This document shows, piece by piece, positions 23,276 to 33,144 of a DNA stretch of 64,000 bases. The notes below the pieces were generated by a model that saw only the letters and a program-made list of their open reading frames with translations, was not told where the DNA came from and made no database searches. The stretch comes from Strongyloides papillosus (Eukaryota > Nematoda > Chromadorea > Rhabditida > Strongyloididae). The position numbers and the translations under genes are program-made. The stretch covers positions 496,001-560,000 of the forward strand of contig SRSI01000020.1 in NCBI GenBank assembly GCA_005656395.1, read 5' to 3'. How positions within the stretch are numbered: the first letter of the stretch is position 1; the number at the start of each line of letters is the position of its first letter.

Positions 23276-23416
23276 GTGGGTAGACTTCAAATATATAAAT
23301 TTTAACCATGGTAGAATTTATATGTGCGTACAAGGTGGGCAAAATATTTATCACACTTATGAATATACATAAAAAATCTATCATGGTTTTAATTTATATA
23401 CTTGAAATCTACTCAT
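23276..23416. repeat. Imperfect inverted repeat (possible miniature element)
   Basis: The left arm (about 23276-23324) and right arm (about 23368-23416) are reverse complements at roughly 37 of 44 compared positions, including a shared TATATAAATT and AACCATG core, separated by about 43 bp. It lies about 20 bp beyond the point where the lbp4/lbp5 3' similarity ends. It could be a MITE-like element or a simple hairpin. I see no clear target-site duplication. Confidence 0.6.
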
Positions 23417-23419
23417 ACT

Positions 23420-24331
23420 TTTAACAGAAGGTAGAGTTTTATCTTACTCTTCAAATTCAGTGACAATAGTTTTAGCAACATCATTTGTACATTGATTAAA
23501 AGACTTTGTTAAAAAACCAACATTTTCCTAATAAGTAAATTGAAGTGTACGTTCTAATTGATAAATAATGGACGTTATAAACATTACTAAAATATTAATG
23601 ATAGAAAAATATTTCTTGATAGATTGCTTCAAGGATAATTTTTGAGTCATGTTTTTAAAATTAATTGCACATTTTTTAAAGGTCATATAAATTGAAACAA
23701 TTCAATTTAAAAATCAACAAAAAATATAAAATAACAACACTGTACTTAAGTTGTTAATAATATTTGATAAGTAATTTTCCCAAAAATCACAAATTTTTTA
23801 CGAGATCTTTTATAATACAAATATTTCTATGTATTAAATAATTGATATTTGTATAGATTTTCATAAAAGTAACTTGAAAATTGAAGGTAAAACCTTTTTT
23901 GATTGTAATGCAAAAGTTTTTTCATATTCTTATTCTACTTTTTGAATTGTTTAGTATATATTAAAAATATTCGTAATAAATCAAAATTTATAAGAAAAAT
24001 TATTTATTAACCACACCTTACTCTCTCGCAGAAAATAGGTATATAAAGTAGGAGAACGAGAAAATCTGAGTTACTATTTTTGAATGGTCTAAATATTATA
24101 TTTATATAATTTTCCCTAATAAAAGTTCCTTCTAAAATTGCCTTCTCTCTCTTTTTTTAAACGGGTAAAATAAAACTTAACCTCTTTTAAAGAATTAGAT
24201 TGAGTTTATATTTTACGTTCCAACTAAATAATGAAATTCCTTGTAACGTTAATCATAAAAAAAGCGAAATAGCATTTATACTCTCGTCTAAATTTCCACT
24301 ATAATTTTAGTGAAGTCACGTGTCTCCGATT
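23420..24331. other. Intergenic between lbp copies 4 and 5
   Basis: AT-rich sequence without a gene or strong repeat. Confidence 0.45.
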
Positions 24332-24565
24332 TAATTAATATTTTAATACTACTTTTATACCATTATGATATATAAGAAAAAATAATGCATTATTATAGCA
24401 TGTTTGAGTCATTCTTGAAACTGGATAAATGAAGGTAAAAAATAATCTTTATAAATACTATCTTTTTCCTTTGATGAATTATGATAAGAATTTTATAAAA
24501 GCATCAAGAGAATGCTGACAAAGAATTGTACTGATTTTAAATTGCCTTTTTGAAGGACAATTAAA
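24332..24565 (+). repeat. Duplicated lbp promoter block, copy B
   Basis: Counterpart of 21937-22170, with TGATAAGA at 24482 and TATAAAAG at 24494-24501, about 95 bp before the original ATG of copy 5. The conserved TGATAA-to-TATA spacing suggests these are working promoter parts. Confidence 0.8.
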
Positions 24566-24595
24566 ACAATTATTTTAAATTTATAAATATTTGTA

Positions 24596-25003
24596 ATGGT
24601 CTAAGAATTTGCTGGAGAGTGGATAGATCCAGTTTCTGAAAATATGGATGAATATTTAAAAGAATACGGTATTAATTTCATATTGAGAAAATTGACAAAA
24701 AGAATAAAAGATAAATGTATATTTGTTATTGAGGGAGACAAAGTAACCTGTACATCCGAATCAATTTTCAAAACTTATACACTTTCATGGGTTCTAAATA
24801 AAAAAACACTTATAACATCTCTTGATGGAAGAAAATATTACTCTACTTTTAACTATGAGGATGGTAAAATGTTTGAAAGACAATCTCCTTATAATGAAGG
24901 TGATAAACTTTCAACTATCATAAGATATGTAAAAGACGGCAAATTTGTTGTAGAATCGGAATGTAATGGCGTAAAAGCAACAATTTGTTACAGAAGAGTC
25001 TAG
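24596..25003 (+). pseudogene. lbp: lbp copy 5, disrupted by a stop at codon 3
   Basis: The frame that aligns with copies 3 and 4 starts at ATG 24596, but its third codon is TAA (24602-24604) where copy 4 has CAA and copy 3 has GAA. After that the frame is open to the normal end, with EFAGEWIDPVSENMDEYLKEYG and all later segments recognisable. Translation could restart at ATG 24644, giving 119 residues without the first beta-strand and GxW signature, which is unlikely to fold as a complete barrel. The C-terminal Arg-x-Tyr arginine is isoleucine here (ATICY). This is probably a young pseudogene. A polymorphic stop or sequencing error is also possible because nothing else is broken. Confidence 0.85.
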
Positions 25004-25102
25004 AAAAAAATATTCATATTTTAATCATTCATTTGTTAAAAAAAAACTAAACTACGACTTTAATAAAATGTTTTACGCATAAATTAAGACTGATGAATCT
25101 AC

Positions 25103-26023
25103 TTATAATACAATTTGTTCCATCGTTCGATCAATTAATGGTAAATTTACAGCTAAATAGTCTTCGTTCTTAATATTTTCAAGGCACTCTTCAGACATAT
25201 CACGAACGTTTTGCTCACGAAATGTCCATTCCCTTAAAAGATAAGGATTTTGAACATCATGGTATAGTCTCGTATCTATAACACGAACAATTACATCATC
25301 AACCCTAAGGAAAAATCTTTGAAGAACTAAAAAACATTCCTCCATGATTCTATATTTGATTTCTAATTTACTTAACCCATTATCATGCAGTTCATCTTCA
25401 TATAAAAGAAAAGTGTCATATTCAAGTATTGGATCCCGCCGTTTTAATTTCTCTATATCGATCTCTTCTGTCGTTTCCACAACAGTTGCATTTTCACTAA
25501 CGGTTCCCTTGTAAAACGTTGTATAACTCCAATCAAAAGGTTTTCCAGAAATTTTCAAATCTTTGTATTGTTTTCTTGTTGCAACCCATGCATCAGACAT
25601 ACTAACTTTAAAATCAGGATATTTTGAATTATCAATCATCTTAATTGAATCAAATGTGTTAAAATTAATATAGTTCCCATCATTAGACTCAATTTGTAAT
25701 TCATTATTTGCAAAAACAATTTCGGGGAGGTGTGCTAAATCTAATTCTTTTGTGTATTTACATAAGTTACATACAAGACCTTCTATATGATAACAAGAAG
25801 ATTCCAAAATTCTATCTGTAGTTTGTGAAAAAGTGTACCTATCATGAAATTTGTATGACTTCTAATAATTTATAAAAATTATCATTATATTTTGTTGGTA
25901 AAAGTACAAACTTACAGTTTTCTTTTTACTTGTCAAGAAATAAGACATTGTTTTAGTGTTGTCTGTAGTGGTAGATTTAATACTTTGCATTTTTGAAATT
26001 AAACGACCAAAATCATCACTCAT
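25103..26023 (-). CDS. tiprl: TIP41-like protein (TIPRL), PP2A-type phosphatase regulator
   Basis: Two exons, 26023-25916 and 25861-25103, joined in phase 0 over a 54-bp intron, giving 288 residues (human TIPRL is 272). TIPRL binds the catalytic subunits of PP2A, PP4 and PP6 and, with alpha4, controls their assembly and TOR-linked signalling. The TIP41 signature is clear: LAHLPEIVFANNELQIE, KPFDWSYTTFYKGT, the LLYEDELHDNGLSKL motif, then FFLRVDDVIVRVIDTRLYHD and YLLREWTFRE. The N-terminal 50 residues are variable and Ser/Thr-rich. It meets lbp copy 5 tail-to-tail with 99 bp between stops, and its last codons were duplicated along with that unit. Confidence 0.95.
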
Positions 26024-28752
26024 TTTGGTAGTAATTTAGTTCTAACTACTGACAATAAACTTTTGTATTTTTAGATGTTAAACATTCCTCCAAATGAGGT
26101 AGTCTTAAGACAATTTAATGGGAATTTTGCTGAAGGGTTTATTGTTATTTTTAATGTTGTTAAATTTTTTTAATTTTTATGTTTTTCCCATTTTTCTACA
26201 CTATAATTTTTTAGAGTTGTTGTAAGTATTTTCGAACAAACATTCCTTATTTTAATTCTTCTGAGACATTTATTTAAGGTATTTATAAATATATCCTTCT
26301 TAAAAATATATAATAATGATTGAATAATCTAAAAATTTTGTTAATATTTTTAGATATTTTGATATTAAACTTTAGATAGTCGTTTAAAATGGGCAATAAT
26401 CTATAGATATTTGAAAAGAAGCATGCTTATATTTTTAATATAAAATGATACATTATTTTCAGGAAGATATTCACTTTAAATATTAGGTAATTATCCCTTT
26501 GGACAAAATACTTATTCAGAAAATATCAATTTTTTTATTTTTTTTAATAAAATTTTGCTGTCACAGTATGAAATTAAAATTAAACAATATTGGAGAGTAA
26601 TTCAATTGTAAAAAAATATTTTTAAACAAATAATTGGAAATTCAAAAAATGTTAATAATAAGTAACAGGCAATGGTTTTTTAATTAAATAGTTATTTTTG
26701 TTCATTTCAAAAAAAATCCATTAAAATAATACTCTTCTGTTTTCATAAACTATGTTAAAATACTTCAATAATTTTTGACAAACACAAAGTTCACGACAAA
26801 TGAATGTTCCATTGAATCTTTTTTTACTTTCCTCTGTTTAATTCTCAACAATTTCAAACACAGATATTTGAAATAAATACAAAAATTCTTCCTTTTTATT
26901 TTATAAAACATCATTTGGAGAATAAATTTTGTCAATAATATTTTGGTAAAGAACAATGTATGCAAATAAAAAGGCCAAACTAAAGAAATAAAAGAGAGTT
27001 GTTGTTATGAGGCGAAATTTCATTATTGAAAAAAAACCAATAAAATTGTATTAAATTTCCTTTATAATAAAACTATTTATTTCAGATTTTATTGCCTATA
27101 CTATGTGTATTAATAAAAAAATATGTTTTGTTGTTTGATAATTAGAAGTTAGAAATTTTTATTTCCTTTGTATGCATTATTTTTTAGATATGTACTTTTA
27201 TGACCTACCTTTTAATTATATATTAAGATTGTGGTTTTTTAAGATGATAATCATTGTATCTTCAAACATGATTACGAAACAAACAAGAAAAGAAATTTAT
27301 TAAAGATTTTAGATAGGAAAAGTGTTTTCAATGACTGCTAATTAATAAATCTTCATTGTTCCATGATAATTATGAGGTCAATAGGGTAGCTTGTTTAATA
27401 GATATAATACTTCTTTACAACATTAAAATGTTCTATTTCACCACCAACTACAATCACAATTCATATATTCTTTAATGCATATATATCGTGTGCATAAGGA
27501 AAGTTTATCTTTCATCAAAAATACATTGACAAATATTATTTTATTTTCATAAATTTTCAGTCTGTTTTTATCACAAAAGTATACTTGTCATTTATAGTTT
27601 TCCTCTAATTATTACGTATAATAATGTCGTATTAGATGATAAAATAATTACATAAATATTGATGAGTCAATTATCTAAAATGACCAAAGACAAAAGAATA
27701 ATTTTTTTATCATAAAAAATTTATTAGATCAAATAAATGAAAATTAATGTTATAATTGAGTGTTATTTTGCTTTATTACTTGCGAAAGAACATTGCTAAG
27801 ATATCTTTTTATCAATAACATCCTTGCTAGAATATTCCTTCTCCTTACATTATCCCACTTTTACTAAATTTCCTCTCAATCTTTTTTTAATAATTTTACC
27901 ATTTTCCTCCTATTGATACATTAATACATAAAATTTTTTATTTAATTTCAATAATTGCTCAATAAAATACTCATTTTTCATGACAGTATTTCTTTTTAAA
28001 ATTTGTAATATTGTAAATATAAAAGAGACATTCATTTTATATATTTCTTTTTTATTTAACTTTGCACATTCTATTCTTAGGAATTATCAATTGAAAGTTG
28101 GCAATTTTTCCGTTTCAATAAGTTAAGAAATGTTACTTTATAAATCGCTCTCCAAATTTTTTTTTCAATAGAAGTTTTATTATATATGGACATACCAAGA
28201 ATTGTATCTATCATTATAAACTATATGTGGTATATTTTAGGAATAAGGCCTACTTTTCTCCTTGACATAGAACATAACTGTTTCATATAGTTTTAGCATT
28301 ACTTATGGTAGAAAAAATAACATCTGCTCGATATAGAGCTTTATATTTTATCATAGTCCAAATACTATTCTCATAATTGTAAGAATATAGATATATATAG
28401 AACATACGCATATTTCTTTATCTTTTTCATATATATATGAATGCACACAATTATATATATATAATATATATTTAAAGTCACATTAAATTGTTCTCTTCAT
28501 TAGTATGAGTATATGAGGTTATCTAGGCGTGTATTTGAAATTATATTATTTTAGTATTAATATGCTTCTCAATCAATCTATTATATGTATGCCTTTCTCT
28601 TAACTATTTACCAAATATATATATTTATATACACAAATACAATTGCCATTATTTAATCTATTCAATTATTTATTTATAGAGGAACAAACGCCTTTTAACA
28701 ATAAACTTTCATTTATTACTTTCTTTTTTTATTATCCTAAAACTTTCTAAAA
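26024..28752. other. Intergenic, no gene supported
   Basis: 2.7 kb between the divergent TIPRL and alpha-tubulin genes. Short open frames occur at 26075-26173 and 26765-26965, but neither has a protein-like composition or family match. The tubulin promoter should lie in the last several hundred bases. Confidence 0.5.
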
Positions 28753-30239
<1,487 letters not shown>

Positions 30240-30720
30240 ATTATATTGTTTTCCATTAAGTAACATCTGTTTGAGTATTATTGTATTGTTTTTAAATTCG
30301 TGAACTAAACAACGTTTACGATATATTTTTAAATTGAAATAATTGGTAAAAATAACTTTCCAATTTTTGTTTTCAATTGTATTATAAAATTAACGCTTCA
30401 CCACTAATTTTTAAAATAAAATATGCTTTAATATCATTTATTTATTGTAAATTAAATAAGAATGTGTAAAAATTGAAATTGGTACAAGAATAAAAGCGTT
30501 ATCTTTATAGTTTGATAGAGTTATTTTCAAATGTTTTTAGGTATATCAAAAAAAAATATATATTCTCCATGTTAGAATTGTCATAATATATAAAAGTCGA
30601 TACAAAAATTAGTTAGCATAAAAAAATTGTCGTATAATTCAAATTCACTTTTATAAATTTATTATTATTATCTAAAGTTATACAATTTTTAAATATAAAC
30701 TATTTAAGGATAATAAGTAC
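30240..30720. other. Convergent intergenic spacer
   Basis: 480 bp between the alpha-tubulin stop and the stop of the minus-strand membrane protein. It should hold both 3' UTRs. AATAAA is seen near 30490. Confidence 0.5.
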
Positions 30721-31926
30721 TTAAAGATCATAAATGATAGACTTATCCGAGATGTGTGTAAAATTTGTTGCTCCAAAAAATTCTTTACTTCTCGCTAACA
30801 TGCCTTCTTCTAGTGCTAAATTTAATTCATCTTTCCTATCTTGTAATATTTTATTAATAGCAATATTTGTAAGATATTCAGCTTCATATGTTTTCAAATT
30901 TTCTATTTTTTTACAACATATTAATGAAAGAAAAGACCCCAATCCACACCATCCTTTTTCAAGATTTAATATTGATTGGATATTTAATTCATACCAAACT
31001 AAAGTGAACCAACATTTAATTTCAAAATTATATATATGGCGAAGAATATTAATTTGAAAAAAAATGATGGAGTTCCCTATAAACCCTGCTATATAATACG
31101 TAGGAGGAATTGAAATTATAAGGAAGATAAATAATACTAACATAAATATTAATATTGGAATATTAAATAAAGAGTAACAGTTAACTTTAGTTCCCGTAAT
31201 AAGTAGATCTAAATTGTTCCTAGTGAAGTAAATTGTTTTTCCTATTCTTACAGGAATTTCTTCATAACAGATATCTCCTATAGACTTATTAAAATATACT
31301 TCATCAGGTTTATAAAGATTACATTCCATAATTTGAACAGATAATCCCGAAACTATCCCTGTTACGTCGTTTCTTCTTGTTAAAAGTCTTGCTATTTTAA
31401 TTCCCGTTTCGTCATTTGATGTCGTTTCTCTTTTTATCTTTAAAACATCATAAGCAAATTCATTTGATAATTCACATGCATTTTTGATAAAATAATGATA
31501 GCATGCTGAACATTCATATTGAGTTGCATAGAAAAATTGATCTGGATCTTTTATAAAATAATCTCCACCAATTGGTTCAGAGTTTTTAGGGACACAAGAA
31601 TTTTCACTTCTTGGAAAAAAATAGATCCTTTTAAAAAATGGATTTGATAACCCCTGAATATAGATAAATTTTTTATTGAAATATACTGGCATAACATAAG
31701 ATTGACATCCTCCATTTGGTAGAATTTTTATTATAGTTGTTTTTGTGAAGTAAATTTTTTCAAATTCTAACGAAGAACAATCAAGGGGAATTGGAATTTG
31801 AATTGAATCAATTGGGTTTTTCTTGGAACATATTTGATAGGAATTCTTTGCATTTTGAAAGGATAAACCTAACTTAAAAAGTGTTGAAATTATAAGTAGT
31901 AAAGTAAGATAAGTAGTATAAAGCAT
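30721..31926 (-). CDS. Orphan membrane glycoprotein-like protein, downstream partner of a GPCR gene
   Basis: Single exon, 401 residues from ATG 31926. An in-frame ATG at 31980 exists, but a strong TTTTCATTAG acceptor at 31937-31938, between the two ATGs, favours 31926. It has a signal peptide (MLYTTYLTLLLIISTLF), a cysteine-containing ectodomain of about 230 residues, hydrophobic helices near residues 254-290, and a charged C-terminal segment with cysteines. No family is recognised with certainty. The stretch at about residues 200-250 (a cysteine, then C-x3-I-P-V, then G-T-x-V-x-C) weakly resembles a segment of chuvirus or retroelement-type envelope glycoproteins, so an old domesticated viral gene is one possibility. 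Its ATG is 102 bp after the chemoreceptor stop on the same strand. Confidence 0.75.
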   Translation of the reverse strand: MLYTTYLTLLLIISTLFKLGLSFQNAKNSYQICSKKNPIDSIQIPIPLDCSSLEFEKIYFTKTTIIKILPNGGCQSYVMPVYFNKKFIYIQGLSNPFFKRIYFFPRSENSCVPKNSEPIGGDYFIKDPDQFFYATQYECSACYHYFIKNACELSNEFAYDVLKIKRETTSNDETGIKIARLLTRRNDVTGIVSGLSVQIMECNLYKPDEVYFNKSIGDICYEEIPVRIGKTIYFTRNNLDLLITGTKVNCYSLFNIPILIFMLVLFIFLIISIPPTYYIAGFIGNSIIFFQINILRHIYNFEIKCWFTLVWYELNIQSILNLEKGWCGLGSFLSLICCKKIENLKTYEAEYLTNIAINKILQDRKDELNLALEEGMLARSKEFFGATNFTHISDKSIIYDL

Positions 31927-32028
31927 TGTAAAGGATCTAATGAAAATTTCAAAACAAAATTCTTTTATAATAATTAACATCAAAGTCAAAAAAGTAACAA
32001 ACAAATAATGTTTAAGGTTATTAGATAA

Positions 32029-33144
32029 TTAAAGGCATTTGCTATAATTGTATTGAACTATATTTTTTGGTTTAACTTGAAGCAAATTTCTAGCTTTTAA
32101 TTTTTGAACAACAAGTTTACCGCTTTGATTTGAATAACAAACATTTGTAGCAAGAGAGAAAAACTTAAACATTTCACTTAGAACAAGATACCGCTTTCTT
32201 TTTTTGATGCTTTTATTGGGTGAAATAATTTGCAAAACTCTATGCTTATAGTCATAAGTATAGAAGATATCTATGATTGTATTTGATAGTGGCAAATAAG
32301 ATGTCATAATCAGTATTATATAACCTAAGCTTGATAAATAAAGAGATTTGAAAAAATATAGGGAAGTTAATGAAACAGGAACAATTGTAAAAATAAATGC
32401 ATTAATTATTTGCATCAAAATTACTGATTTCATCCGATTTCTTAAATCAACAGTTCTTCCTGATTTTTTAACATTATTTTCATTGAGTTTTTTTGTTACC
32501 ATTATACCAAAGATGATTATTATAAGAAAACTTATAATAATAAAAGATAATACAAATATTTCTTGAATAACGAAACCATAATTTTCTCTATCAAATCTAA
32601 GGGTATTTGAATTTATTCTCCTAACTTTATTTAAATGGTAACCATTTATAGTTTCAATTGGTTCTTTAGTTGTTGTCAATAAAATAAATATCTTTATAAA
32701 TGCCAATACAAATGAAATTAGAATAACCAAAGCAATATATTGAAACAGTAATTTTCTATTATATTTTTGATTTTTACATACCGATATAAATTTGTAAAAA
32801 AATGAAATTGATAATGATAAATAACAGAAATATTGGCAAAATGTAAAAATAAAAATAACAAAAAAAATATGTTGAGAGTTAAGTAAAACACTTCCAATTA
32901 TTCCATTAACTGTGTAGAATGAATAATGATCGGTATAAATGATTTCCATGTTACTAATAATGTGCATAAATGAAAGTAAGGAGCCTCCAATACATGATGT
33001 TAATAGGACAATATTGAAGTTGGCATTTTTTCTATTATTCCTTTGTGATAATATACAATAAATAAGAATAAGTGAAAAAAATAGAGAAATTGATGATGTA
33101 GTGTGTACATTAACACTTTGTACTAGACTTAATATTTGACACAT
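32029..33144 (-). CDS. Nematode chemoreceptor-type GPCR (Str superfamily-like)
   Basis: Single exon, 371 residues, with seven hydrophobic segments: near residues 18-33, 44-62, 80-110, 133-155, 194-216, 243-265 and 271-292. Nematode serpentine receptors of the Str superfamily (str/srj/srd) share the R-M-K-S-V-I-L-M-Q stretch before helix 6 and a helix 7 ending in L-P-L-x-N-x-I-I-D-I-F-Y-x-x-D-Y-K/R, both seen here. Such receptors sit in sensory cilia and detect odorants or pheromones. The exact subfamily is not certain. The loop between helices 4 and 5 is long (about 40 residues). The orphan membrane protein follows closely, suggesting co-transcription. Confidence 0.82.
   Translation of the reverse strand: MCQILSLVQSVNVHTTSSISLFFSLILIYCILSQRNNRKNANFNIVLLTSCIGGSLLSFMHIISNMEIIYTDHYSFYTVNGIIGSVLLNSQHIFFVIFIFTFCQYFCYLSLSISFFYKFISVCKNQKYNRKLLFQYIALVILISFVLAFIKIFILLTTTKEPIETINGYHLNKVRRINSNTLRFDRENYGFVIQEIFVLSFIIISFLIIIIFGIMVTKKLNENNVKKSGRTVDLRNRMKSVILMQIINAFIFTIVPVSLTSLYFFKSLYLSSLGYIILIMTSYLPLSNTIIDIFYTYDYKHRVLQIISPNKSIKKRKRYLVLSEMFKFFSLATNVCYSNQSGKLVVQKLKARNLLQVKPKNIVQYNYSKCL

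Noticed and set aside
26075..26173. Short plus-strand frame starting right after a TTTTTAG just upstream of TIPRL
   Set aside because: Only 32 codons, hydrophobic tail, no family likeness and no convincing next exon. The acceptor-like site is likely chance.
26765..26965. Minus-strand 66-codon frame
   Set aside because: Lys/Phe-rich translation typical of AT-rich noncoding DNA; no start context, splice signals or homology.
31927..32004. N-terminal extension of the orphan membrane protein
   Set aside because: The longest frame begins at TTG. An ATG at 31980 exists but lies upstream of a strong acceptor at 31937-31938. The ATG at 31926 gives a clean signal peptide.
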